Source: Conus ventricosus
Taxonomy: Eukaryota; Mollusca; Gastropoda; Neogastropoda; Conidae
Reading direction: 5' to 3'
Assembly (NCBI GenBank): GCA_018398815.1
Contig: CM031600.1
Location: 47,466,097-47,530,096, forward strand
DNA: 64,000 bases
In this document: positions 1 to 10,734 of the stretch, piece after piece
Numbering within the stretch: the first letter of the stretch is position 1
Layout of the letters: every line of letters begins with the position of its first letter
Notes under the pieces: model-generated
Seen by the model: the letters and a program-made list of their open reading frames with translations, nothing else
Told to the model about the DNA's origin: nothing
Database searches by the model: none
Made by a program: the position numbers and the translations under genes

Positions 1-26
1 CGTCTGTCAGTATGTTCATCAGTGAA

Positions 27-64
<38 letters not shown>

Positions 65-347
65 GAGGGCTGATTCTCATCCTATTTCACAGCGTTTGTC
101 GAAGTAGTGTATAGAAGTCAATTGATTTGGAGGACCGGAGATTGAAAACTGATGACATTCGGAAGGAGTGACCGTTGGCATACGAGTTGAAAGCTTAAAA
201 ACTGTATGGGGGAGCAGAGGGTGGGGCAGTTCACGAACGATTGTTTTTGCTTCTTTTCTTTTTTGTTTCTTTTTCTTCCTTTTTTAAATTTTGTTTTCTT
301 TTCTTTGTGCTCTTTCGTTCTCTTTTTTTTTCTTTCGTTCCAATTTC

Positions 348-389
<42 letters not shown>

Positions 390-1310
390 TTTCATATTCT
401 TTTTTTTGTTGTCTTGTTTCTTTTTTTCTGTTTTCTTTCCTTTTTCATTTGTTTCCCCCCACCCCGACCATTTTTTTTTTTAATTAAATATTCTTTTTGT
501 CTGTTTGTTTCAAAGGTGTCACAATGTAAATACGAATGTAATGATATAGGACAACAAGATATTCTTAACATGGATTCGTATTTTAAAAGTCGGCCTATGC
601 GCTCATGAAGATGGCGAGGGATGTCTGAGCAATGACGCATGAAAGTCTCACGAAGTACACGACTTCCAACAGATAAATCACGGCATGACCTACACCACAG
701 AGAGTATTGAAGAGAATGTCTTTTCTTTTCCTTGGTTTTTTTGTGTGTTTTTTTTCATACCTTTTTTTTGTTTCCCACTACTTTTTTTCGTTTTCGTCTC
801 TCTCTCTCGCTCTCTCTCTGTGCGTGCGCGCACCTGCTGTGTGTGTGTGCGCGCGCGTGTGTGTGTGTGCGCGAGCAGCTGCTGTGTATCTGCGTGTCTG
901 TCTGTCTGCGCGCCTGCTGTGTGTGTGTGCACGCGCGCGCGCGCGTGCGCGCGCGAGCGTGCACGCACACGCTTTTTCTTTATTTTTCTTTTCTTCAGTC
1001 TTGTCTTTTCTGTTGGCTTTTTTTTTCTCCTCATTTGGTTGTTTCTGTACGACCCCCCTACCCGCTGTTGACGATGACACAATTAGACTAGTCAACATAC
1101 CTGTCAACAGCGATGAACCCTTCAGTGGACAGTAAAGACACAAGAAGCAGGCGACGGCCTGACAGACAGAATGATCGACAAGCAGAACCACACGGGTTCA
1201 CTGAGCAGCACCGCGAAGGGGTCGTCAGGAAAGGACGGATGCACGAGGACAGGCAGCGTCGGTGCTCAGATGACAGATACACGGACTGGGAGCGTTCAGG
1301 TGTTCATGTT
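1..1310. repeat. Low-complexity region: T-rich, poly-C and GT/GC tracts
   Basis: This contains a T tract (about 31-59), a T-rich stretch (240-480) interrupted by an uninterrupted C run of 40 (349-388), and a second T-rich stretch (718-800). An alternating purine-pyrimidine tract covers 821-970. Open frames here come from base composition. I see no gene. Confidence 0.8.
821..970. repeat. Alternating GT/GC tract (Z-DNA-type)
   Basis: Runs of gtgtgtgtgc, gcgcgcgtgt and acgcgcgcgc alternate purine and pyrimidine almost without break for about 150 bp, with two interruptions containing ctgctgtg. No coding signal is present. Confidence 0.8.
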
Positions 1311-1324
1311 TGACAGTCACAGGT

Positions 1325-1885
1325 GCCACATTGACAGTTCATAGTGTTCATCATTTGACAGTTCATAGATGTCATCATTTGACAGTTCAAAGATTTCATC
1401 ATTTGACAGTTCATTGATCTCATCATTTGACAGTTCATGATGCTCATCATTTGACAGTTCATTGATGTTCATCATTTGACAGTTCATTGATGCTCATCAT
1501 TTGACAGTTCATTGATGTTCATCATTTGACAGTTCAAAGATTTCATCATTTGACAGTTCAATTGATGCTCATCATTTGACAGTTATGATGTTCATCATTT
1601 GACAGTTCATTGATGCTCATCATTTGACAGTCAAAGGATGCTCATCATTTGACAGTTAAAGGATACTCGTTTGACAGTTCAGAGATGCTCATCATTTGAC
1701 AGTTAAAGGAGTCATCATTTGACTTAAAGGATACTCGTTACAGTTCAGAGATGCTCATCATTTGACAGTTAAAGGATACTCGTTTCACAGTTCAGAAATG
1801 CTCATCATTTGACAGTTAAAGGATGCTCGTTTGACAGTTCCGAGATGCTCATTTGACAGTTAATGGATGCTCATCATTTACTATT
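1325..1885. repeat. Minisatellite, ~24-bp unit with TTTGACAGTTCA
   Basis: About 22 imperfect units carry the core tcatcatttgacagtt followed by a variable cattgatgc/t, aaaggatac or cagagatgc. Unit length drifts from 18 to 27 bases. No reading frame persists. Confidence 0.9.
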
Positions 1886-2269
1886 CACTATAACACATGT
1901 TCTCAACTTGCATTGGGACATGACTGTAGTCGATGTCTTCAACAGCTCGTTTCTGGGAAATTTAGGAAATGGGTATTCTGATACACCCACTCCAACTCAC
2001 CCCCTCCCCTTCGATATATTGTATGTAGTAGTCTTTTATAAAGCTAAATATGTTACAGGGCTGCACGATTCGTCTAAAACAACTGTGTGTGCGTGCCTCC
2101 GTGTGTGTGTGTGTGTGTGTTTTGCCTCTCTGTGTGTGTATTTGAGAGCGCGTGCGTGCGTGTGAAAACAGGACGTTAAAACAAGCAAAACGGAGCACAG
2201 AATGAATTGCAAAATCGTTGTTTCTGATCTTTAATGAAGCAGGTTGTTGCTCATACACGTGTATGTGCA

Positions 2270-3075
2270 TGACATGAGCAGGGATCACTGGGATTGTTCT
2301 GTAGTCCTTCTCCCTTCACTCTGTGAGGAGTCGGTGGGCCGCCACCCTGAAGAACAGTTCATCAGGCTCCTTCAGCTCTGTCTTAGCTTTGTTGGCGGCA
2401 AGGTCTGGGTCGCTGCATATGGATCCCTGACCGTTGTCAGACCATTGTCTTTCCCGTCTCCCTCTTCGTTTCCCTTCCGCAGCAGTTCTCTGGAGCTTTG
2501 TTGTAGCAAGTCCGGTGAATCTTGTTCCAAGGCTTTACCTATACGCTCCTCTTTTCCTATCGGTGGCAGCACATCACCATCATATGATCCAGTGTGCTGC
2601 CCGATGGTTTGGAACACTTGTTCATGGGTGTGTCCGGTTCAGGGATTTTAATTCTCCATAATTCCCATGGCTCGGAATGTCTTTCCAGACCCGCTCGGGG
2701 ACCGGTGGTCCCTCTGCTATATAACCGGAGGTATACCATGCTGGAGCTTGATCTTGATTCTGGAGATTTATTGTCCTTCCATAAGGTTTAGTGCGTGTCG
2801 AATTTGGGGTTCTTTGCGCGGTCCTTGGATTTCTGTTGGATCCCTCTTTGCCAATGAAACTCCAGGTGGTGACTGAGCGTTGCGAAGATTCCAAGCACCT
2901 TCCAGGACTGTTCATCAGTGCTGATGAGGTCGTTAGGCAGGTCGACCAACGTGCGTTTCGAGCGCATGATTTCCAATTGCCATATTTGATGACAGTGTCT
3001 TTTCCAAGCCTGGCAAAGCTCTGTGTCTGCCTGCCAGGCCCTCCATCTTCTACGGATTTGCGGATTCTTCCTTAG
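2270..3075. other. Unclassified coding-like remnant
   Basis: This stretch is less repetitive and richer in G+C than its flanks. On the minus strand several short open frames of 60-97 codons follow one another (2372-2976), as in a decayed transposon ORF. I recognise no domain. Dispersed repeat status is inferred from character only. Confidence 0.3.
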
Positions 3076-3616
3076 TTGTCGATCTCGTTACGTCATAGCA
3101 CAGGTCGTAAAAGCCAGTGTCAGTATTTCCGAACATCTTTTGCCTTAGCATCAATATTTAACAGGAAAATTCATTTACACAGTGATCTGTGTTCATGGTG
3201 ATTGTATTCTAACTTGTGCACTGCCTCTACTCATTCGGATACTAACATGCCGTTCTTTTTTTTTCATTCCGTCATACCCAACTAATGACAGGCCTGTATA
3301 CCCGCCGAACAGTTTATCGCCGGTATTTTTAGGACCTTTCAGCCACTCAAAGTAAGTAAATTAAAAGTTCTACACAGAGCTGTAGATGACCCTCATGGGG
3401 CTGTCCCTGTCTGTCGTGGAAGCGTTAGTCTTGTGTCGTACTGCTTGCCACCCTAAGCCCACAATGCTCCCCCAACTCCTCTCGAGTTCCTCTAACGAGA
3501 CACCCCCTCCCACCTCACCTCCCCACCCCAAACTTTCCAGCGACAAGGGAGACAACCGCCACAGGCGTTGTCGGAGGAACGGAGGAAACCTTGGCTGTCA
3601 GCCGACAAACTAGCAG

Positions 3617-3646
<30 letters not shown>
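3617..3646. repeat. Poly-C run (30)
   Basis: Thirty uninterrupted C bases on the plus strand, followed by about 350 bp of moderately G+C-rich unique sequence and then GA/GGT-rich low complexity (4110-4215). No gene is seen from 3076 to 4660. Confidence 0.9.
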
Positions 3647-3647
<1 letters not shown>

Positions 3648-4679
3648 CCAGTCTGGAGTGCCAATTAAGGCAGCAACCACGCCGGGCCTCGCTCTGGCCG
3701 CCCATCCCCTTTAAACGTGACTGCCTCCAATTTAACGAGCCTCTTGGAAACGGTAGATCTCAATCTCGTCGGCTCGACGAAGGCGTTTGAAGCTGGAGGC
3801 CAAAAAGCGAAGGCTGGGCCGTCGGTGGGCAGGGAGGGCGACACCAATACAACGGGGGGTATGTGGCCAAACTGCGTCCAGCCAATTATCGGCGTCTTGA
3901 TTGGTGAAATTGGAAACGGTGTGGGTGGGGAGGAAGCGGTCGCGCACGATCATGATGTCTCGGGGATGGGTGGGGTGGGTGGGTGGAACGGAAGTCTGGG
4001 CAGTCTGTCCTGAGGTGGTTATATACCTAAGTCGTCATCCTCACGTCCCCGGGCAACAGGGAATGGAGACAGGTTGACAAAAACAGCAGAGGATGGTTTG
4101 AAGGGCGGAGAGAGAGAGAGAGAGAGGGTGGGTGGGTGGAGTGGGGTAGGGGTGGTGATGGGAATGACGGGAGTGACGTGGGAGGGGGTGGAGGGGAAGG
4201 AGGGGGGGGGGCTTGGGAAATCCATCCTAATGGACCTAATCATAAGTACTGTTTTCTGGGGGCAAGCATAGGCTACTCACAGGTTTCACACCGATCGTAT
4301 CGTATTTGAGGACAGTTAAGCTGGAGGCGTCAACTTTAATTGGAAGGACTGCGTAAAACGGATTATTTTCCAGCTACAAACAGCTGACAGGTAATCTTCT
4401 CTGGTACCGACCACTGTATGGAGAAGTTGGCTACATGTATACGCAGTTTGGACAACAGTGGCACTGTGACAATGTAGAGAGAGGAGGGAAGACCACAAAC
4501 ATTTACGTGCTAATCATACTTATACATGTAACTAATTCTTATTGATTAATAACCATCTTGGGATTGATCAGCGAGGCGTGGGGATGGGGATAAAGTTACG
4601 AGCAGTTGTCTGTAGAGCAATTTTCCACCAACTGTTCCAGCACTACAAACGGTGATGTCTGGCTCCAACTCAATGTGTG

Positions 4680-4960
4680 CATGGCGCGCGCGCGCGCACA
4701 CACACACACACACAGATACAGATCTTGGTCGAACTAAGCTGCTGTTTCAATACAAAGGTGTTACTCAAGACTTGCCAGAAATCAGTCCTTTGCAGAACGC
4801 GGTTATGCCGTTGTGGAGTCATTTCTTTAAAAGAAATAAGAAAGAACCAACCAATCAACAACAACCCCCCCAAAAAAAAACAACCAACCAACACACACAC
4901 AAGAAAAAAAAAACCCCAACACAAACGAACATTAAAAAAATGTCCAGCCAACTATCGTTG
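4680..4960. repeat. GC/CA microsatellite and A/C-rich tract
   Basis: A short alternating gcgcgcgc then (CA)n block lies at 4684-4714, with A/C-rich low complexity at 4845-4940. Nothing coding. The sequence from 4960 to 5380 is unique with no recognised feature. Confidence 0.7.
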
Positions 4961-5384
4961 AGGTCACAACAGGGCTAAAGAGGCACGGCAGACAGAGCCA
5001 GCCGAACATCCAAGCTCAAGACCCCACGGTTCCGTACTAAGCAATCTTAAAGATAATCAATAGCACCATTAAGTAGCTTTGACAGACAGAACTTTCTTCA
5101 TGTTGATAACTTTTACAGTCTTGATGGTGATCGTATGATCGTCGGCATCCTATCCTAGGATGCTGGTCGTGGTCGTCTCGCAAGTATTTAAATAACGTCT
5201 TGAAGTACTCCTTAGAGCTGAGGCCATGGGGAATGTATATAGCCTACAATTAGTGTTCTGCAACGTGCAGTGAAATTGAGCACATATGCCTTTGGAGCAA
5301 AATCATCCATGGTTTTCCTCGACAAAAGATCAAGCTTATTTAGGTCCTGGTGGATTCGGGGCCTGACACTTTCTTTTAGGATGT

Positions 5385-5705
5385 CATCAGCAAAGAGAGA
5401 AATGCTTTGTGAAGGGGTCCCCAGCGAAGAGACGCTTGGTGAAGGTGCCTCAGCAAAGAAACTGTCAAGGTGCCCTCGGCAAAAAGATTTTGCGTCAAAG
5501 TGCCAGCATCAAAGAGAGTTTGAGTCTAGCTGTCACGGCTGAGAGGCTGTATCAAGGTGTCACCGGCAAAGATAATTTGTGTCAAGGTGTTATCAGCAAA
5601 GAGAGCTTGGGTCAAGTTGTCGTAAGCAGAGACTTTGTGTCAGGTGTCCTGAACAAAGAGACTTTTTACCAAGGTGCCTTCAGTACAAAGATGTTGTCTC
5701 AATGA
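5385..5705. repeat. Degenerate 30-bp tandem array, segment 1
   Basis: Around ten diverged units have the core agcaaagagactt and tcaaggtg, the same family as the arrays at 7598-8665 and 9040-9235. Separation from segment 2 is partly explained by the piggyBac-like element and SINE lying between them. Confidence 0.8.
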
Positions 5706-6140
5706 GCCTTCAATTGCACTGATGCCGTTCATTCCGAGTCCCCATCCACAGCCACAGCCTGGCCCATCCTGCCGTAGCTCCAACACTAGCAATCAACGAG
5801 GAGCAGTCCGTGTCAAGTTGTCATGAGGCAACCCACTGGAGGAGACACTGCAGTGCTGCTGAGTCACTTTGGTGGTGTTCAGTGATGCTTGTTCTGATCA
5901 AACATATGCGGGACACCATCTACGAAGGCCCCAACTGACGACAATAATTGCGGAGATGGTGTGAGCCAGTTCTACCTCCGGAGGGTGCCACCACATCTGT
6001 CCAACAACAGCCCCCACGAATTGCCGATATCAGTGACCCCGAGAGAATCAAACCAAGGCCATAGACATGGAGAGGGCATAAATACGGGGATCACCATGCG
6101 AGCAGGGCATGAAGGGCCACAGAATTTGAGACTTTTTGTT

Positions 6141-7249
6141 TTAACCCTCTTATACTCGCAACGGGAGAATCCGGGACTGAACGTCGGGCGCCTGTTCTTC
6201 CCGTACCGGGACGTACCGGTACCTCTCTGTGGGAATTTTCCATCACGCAGTGATCACGTGTGTAGACACACACAGTCGCAGACAGTAACTAGGAAGACTC
6301 GGGCATGGCCCAATCATGTGTTGGCACTGTTTTTGGGTGATGGAACCGTGTGTGTATAGGCACAGAACGCAGCGAGTAACTTTGTGAATGGAAACTGACC
6401 GACTTTCACAATGGTGGCTTTCGCGTCTGCTACGAACGACGACGAGATGGTCGACCACTCGCAAGGAGTTAGATAAAATTATTGTAGAAGTGGAGACATT
6501 TGAAAGAAACATGGAGAATGAAAGTGATATAGAAGTAGGTAGTAGTGTTGAAGAAGACGGTGAAGTGCAAAGCGACCCGGAATACAATGTTCGACTGGCG
6601 GCGCTTCAGACAAAATGGAGGCCCGCGACACACGGCACGGCAGGGGTGCGTCCGTTTCAGGAACCCACTGGGCGGGCTCACTCGTTACCTGATACTGCTA
6701 CACCACTTGTTTTTTTCGTTTTGTTTGTTCCTCTTTGTTTTTTAAGACTGCTACTGATGAAAGAAACAGGTATACAAGACAAAAACAAGCTGCAAAGGGC
6801 GCACCTGACCCTCTTTTATAGTATTGTGTGTGACATGTGACAAGTTTTGTATGACATTGGTGGGACAACCAGTGGGACCTGTACTGCCAGGCAGCAGATG
6901 GTTTACGTCAGGTAGGCCTCAGGTTTCATCTTACACCAACAGCCTGCATCAGCATGGTGACTGCGCATGCTTGCATGCTGTAAACTTGATTGTCATCATA
7001 AAATTTCACGTGTCTGGTGACAATTTGGTGACAGTGACACGACCTATATCTCTAAGACAGACAAAATAGAGTTCAAAGTGAAGTGCATGCTCTTCTGAAA
7101 CTGTCTGCCAATTTTCTTTCTACTAGCGGTTCACATACATTCCCCATAAGTTAATAATCACACATACCCATTTTTAGGCTGAAACCTGTAAAAGAATCTG
7201 AAATCTAGGGGAAGTTTGCAGTCAGAGAAACTGAGTACAAGAGGGTTAA
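6141..7249 (+). mobile_element. piggyBac-like element, internally deleted
   Basis: TTAA plus CCCTCTTATACTC opens the element at 6141, and GAGTACAAGAGGG plus TTAA closes it at 7249. These are inverted ends of 13 bp with one mismatch inside a TTAA target duplication, the piggyBac superfamily hallmark. The interior carries the N-terminal part of a piggyBac-type transposase (6388-6830) and none of the catalytic or C-terminal part, so it cannot move itself. Confidence 0.85.
6388..6830 (+). pseudogene. Truncated piggyBac-family transposase (N-terminal fragment)
   Basis: An acidic N-terminus (about residues 40-70, with ENESDIEVGSSVEEDGE) is followed by FQEPTGRAHSLPDTATPLVF, which matches the piggyBac FTG...LPD-ATPLDYF block. 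The next expected motif ETNRYxRQ is present but one frame away: the ET is followed by NRYTRQKQAAKGA in the adjacent frame near 6770. No aspartate catalytic region or cysteine-rich C-terminus follows. It is a relic. Confidence 0.8.
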
Positions 7250-7514
7250 ATGCTGATCGTTAAGAATGAGAATGAGGATGATGAAGATGATGCCAGGGAT
7301 TTCCATTCTGGTCTGACACTGCATGACAGGCTTGTACTCTGTGCTTACTTTCATAATATATCCCGGTGTCAATCGGGCCCGAGAAGTACAGACACCTGCA
7401 GTGTTGGTCAAGAAATTTGAGCAACGCTCTCAGCTACTGTTTGGCCCAGTCTCCCCAATTGAGCCCGTAGCAACTCAACTCAGGAAAGGAGCCGGTCGGG
7501 GCAGAACAATCCCC

Positions 7515-7597
7515 CATGGCTCTGATGGGAATCGAACCCAGGACCTCCCAACCAGGAGTCTGCGACGCTGTCTGCTTCGCCACAGCAGCTGGCAAAG
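7515..7597 (-). repeat. tRNA-derived SINE head
   Basis: The minus strand holds a pol III A box TGGCGAAGCAG (7572-7582) and B box GGTTCGATTCC (7528-7538) about 35 bases apart, in a tRNA-like layout. The body probably extends left to about 7320. Mismatched stems and lack of a clean acceptor make a working tRNA unlikely. Confidence 0.6.
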
Positions 7598-8665
7598 AAA
7601 TTTTTTTGTTAAGGTTCCCTCAGCAATGAGACTTTGTGATAAGGTGCCCTCAGCAGAGACTTTGTGATAAGGTGCCCTCAGCAGAGACTTTGTTAAGGTG
7701 CCCTGAGCAGAGACTTTGTTAAGGTGCCCTCAGCAAAGAGACTTTGTGATGTGGTGCCCTCAGCAAAGAGACTTTGTGTTGTGGTGCCCTCAGCAAAGAG
7801 AATTTGTGTTGTGGTGCCTTCGGCAAAGAGAATTTGTGTTGTGGTGCCCTTAGCAAAGAGAATTTGTGTTGTGTTTGTGGTGCCCTTAGCAAAGAGAATT
7901 TGTGTTGTGTTGTCCTTAGCAAAGAGACTTTGTGTTGTGGTGCCTTCGGCAAAGAGAATTTGTGTTGTGGTGCCCTCGGCAAAGAGAATTTGTGTTGTGG
8001 TGCCTTCGGCAAAGAGAATTTGTGTTGTGGTGCCCTCGGCAAAGAGAATTTGTGTTGTGGTGCCTTCGGCAAGAGAATTTGTGTTGTGGTGCCCTCGGCA
8101 AAGAGAATTTGTGTTGTGGTGCCCTCAGCAAAGAGAATTTGTTGTGGTGCCTTCGGCAAAGAGAATTTGTGTTATGGTGCCCTTAGCAAAGAGAATTTGA
8201 GTTGTGTTGTGGTGCCCTTAGCAAAGAGAATTTGTGTTGTGGTGCCCTTAGCAAAGAGAATTTGAGTTGTGTTGTGGTGCCCTTAGCAAAGAGAATTTGT
8301 GTTGTGGTGCCCTTAGCAAAGAGAATTTGTGTTGTGTTGTGGTGCCCTTAGCAAAGAGAATTTGTGTTGTGTTGTGGTGCCTTCGGCAAAGAGACTTTGT
8401 GTTGTGGTGCCCTCAGCAAAGAGACTTCGTGTTGTGGTGCCCTCAGCAAAGAGACTTCATGTTGTGGTGCCCACAGGCAAAGAGATTTTGTGTTGTGGTG
8501 CCCTCAGCAAAGAGACTTTGTGTCAAGGTGCCCTCAGCAAGGAGACTGTCAAGGTGCCCTCAGCAAAGACACTTTGTGTCAAGGTGCCCTCAGCAAAAAG
8601 ACTTTGTTGTGTCAAGGTGCCCTCGGCTAAGAGACTGAAAGTGCCCTCAGCAAAGAGACTTTGTT
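7598..8665. repeat. 30-bp tandem array, main segment
   Basis: About 35 units of 30 bp have the consensus gtgccctcagcaaagaga followed by (a/c)tttgtgttgtg. The unit is divisible by three and stop-poor, so long open frames with CVVVPSAKRI-type repeats appear on both strands. Central units are the most uniform and the edges the most diverged, with short insertions (gttgt) altering phase. No spacers, so not CRISPR. Confidence 0.93.
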
Positions 8666-9039
8666 AATTCTTTCATTCCTACTTTTCTATGAACCATTAC
8701 TTCCTCTTGTTCCTAGATTCTTATAATACGAGTATTCCCTTCATTCCTGGATTTAGAGAAAAACAGAAGTGTAAAGTGAGAACTGCCACGTATGCGGTAG
8801 CAAACCGGCCAGAATAGAGTGGCGACCGCTTTCCCACGCTGTAGGGGCCGTCTAGCATCCATTCCATTCATAAACACTGCCCCGCAAACAACCCGATCAA
8901 GATGTGTACTGATGACGCGACTCGCGTGAAGTTCAAAGTGCTTACCGCGAGAACCGATTTTCCGGGCTGCAGGAAGGAAAGGAGGGATTTTGCGCTGGAA
9001 GGGTAGGATTTCTGCAAACCAGGTTGTAGGGATGAAAGA

Positions 9040-9235
9040 GTTGGGGTGCCCTCAGCACAGGGTGCCCTCAGCAAAAAGACTTTGTTGTGTCAAGGTGCCC
9101 TCAGCTAAGAGTTTGTTACAATGTGCCCTCAGCTCATAGGTCGTTTCAAAATGTCATCGGCAAAGACATCATTGAACACATTTTTTGTGACAAAATGACC
9201 ACTTGCAGTAAAATGTCTTCAGCAGCGATGTAGCT
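9040..9235. repeat. Degenerate 30-bp array, segment 3
   Basis: Four to six decayed units (gtgccctcagcaaaaagactt, then aaaatgtcatcggcaaagac) extend the family beyond a 375-bp unique stretch at 8666-9040. No gene is seen in that stretch. Confidence 0.7.
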
Positions 9236-9349
9236 AAACAAATGAGAACTGTACCAATGTTCTAACAACTTATCCAAGAGATAACCCCAGTAAATCAATA
9301 CTTTTACTCCGTTTTACCTGTAAACCTTCAGTCACACCTTGCTTCTGTA

Positions 9350-10526
9350 CAGTTTTGGCATTTTAGTTATCAAATTTATTCCCGTTCTCCACAACATGCT
9401 GCAGAAGTCCAGTGGGCTCAGCACAACAGTGGCAAGCATATGAACACATACCTGTACATGAACAGCATGTCCTATAAATATTCTGCACACAAATATCGAA
9501 ACATGACGGTTCACACCTACGGTTTATTGACGCCCCGATGGCTTTGGGCAGTCAGCTGGGCTGTAAACATGGACTGAATTTCAACATTCACATGTACCCA
9601 ACATACACATTCCACGGAGCAGTCAGTGTTCAACACTGTACTCTCTCTACATACATACTCTCATGCAGTGGTTTTTCACATTTTCTTCCCATCAGTTACT
9701 ACCCAGCTGGCATTCCAGTGTCTAGTTAAACTAAAGAAAAACAACACATACATTAAGCTGTTGCCCAGCAGTCCACTCGGCTACATGAGCTAACAACTTG
9801 AAGTTCTCAATTATCAACATCATACTGCCCGTGTAAAGCGCATCACTTGATACAAAATCACCTCGGGCACCTACATAAAAAAAACTTTACTTGCACTTGG
9901 AACTGCTTATGCACACCGGCTTTCATCTCGACCCCACCAAAACCAAACTCTCCACACCAGACACGCACAAAAACAAAAAAAGAGAAAGAAAAAAAAAGCC
10001 ATCAGCTGAATTTAGCTTGCACAAGTCTTTTCACCAGCTACATGTCCAACAACCTGTCCCTTCAGCCTGCCCACTTTTCCCTCAGCATGCTTTGTTAGTC
10101 CCGTGCAGCTGCTGTCTTTGCAGCACTTTTCAGTGGACAACGCTTGGTAGAGCCTGTCTCCAGCCCAATTGTCCATCCAACAATGATGCCCATTACAGGA
10201 TTGTCACATCAGCAACATGTGCGTGCATGCACAGGGAATTCTGAAAGGAAACGTTTTGTGAGCGGACACCTATGAAGCTATGTCCTGCTGGACAACACTA
10301 GCTGCCAGTAAAGACCGTCTGAATGTTCACCCCATTTCTCATGTTGAGATTGGTTTAACGGTTAGCTGTCAAAAAAAAAAAAGTTTTTTTTCCTTCCACA
10401 GATTTCATGTGTGCAGGGTGTGGGGCCAAAGCTGTCCTTTCACATTGCATTCTCATTCTGTCCATTTGCCTTCACTCATTCCCGTCTTGATGACACTCAC
10501 TGCACCACACTGTCGCTCCTTTTGGC
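9350..10526 (-). other. GTF2F1: Probable GTF2F1 3' UTR
   Basis: No further coding follows the stop codon at 10527. The stretch is non-repetitive, unlike the arrays beyond 9235. Minus-strand AATAAA signals sit at 9533-9538 and 9375-9380, giving possible ends near 9510-9525 or 9350-9365. The exact end cannot be set without transcript data. Confidence 0.5.
9375..9380 (-). terminator. Candidate poly(A) signal AATAAA (distal)
   Basis: The plus strand reads tttatt, so the transcript would carry AATAAA about 1.15 kb after the stop codon. A second identical hexamer is at 9533-9538, about 1 kb after the stop. Either could be used. Confidence 0.4.
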
Positions 10527-10734
10527 TCACTCAGGCTTCTTCAAGGACAGATAGAGTTTCTTGTTGATGGTTGTCCGCTCTGGGTTGATCCGCTTTAAGA
10601 GGTGTGCTATCATGTTGCTCATCTGCTCATTGGTCATGTTGAGCTTCTTTGAGCGGAATTTCTGCAGCAAGTCTTTGGTTGTCATGGGCTTCCGCTGCAG
10701 GTAGCGACGGATCGTTTCTTCGGTGATGCCATCA
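10527..10734 (-). CDS. GTF2F1: GTF2F1 terminal exon, C-terminal winged-helix domain
   Basis: The exon runs from the acceptor TTATTTGCAG to a TGA stop at 10527-10529. It encodes DGITEETIRRYLQRKPMTTK, a DLLQKFRSKK helix, NMIAHLLKRINPER and the final KLYLSLKKPE. This is the whole RAP74 winged-helix domain, which in the known family contacts the TFIIF-associated CTD phosphatase FCP1. An in-frame ATG in the intron just upstream is not a real start. Confidence 0.97.

Noticed and set aside
3700..4010. Possible promoter with paired CCAAT/ATTGG near 3888-3905
   Set aside because: No gene starts nearby and the remaining composition is uninformative.
7515..7597. A functional tRNA gene
   Set aside because: A and B boxes are present, but the stems and acceptor do not form a proper tRNA, and the sequence runs into a SINE-like body.
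7724..8638. Open frames of 120-163 codons in the 30-bp array
   Set aside because: The repeat unit is a multiple of three and lacks stops in several frames on both strands. No start context or family similarity supports a protein.
7598..8665. CRISPR-like regular repeats
   Set aside because: Repeats are directly adjacent with no unique spacers, and the context is an animal genome.
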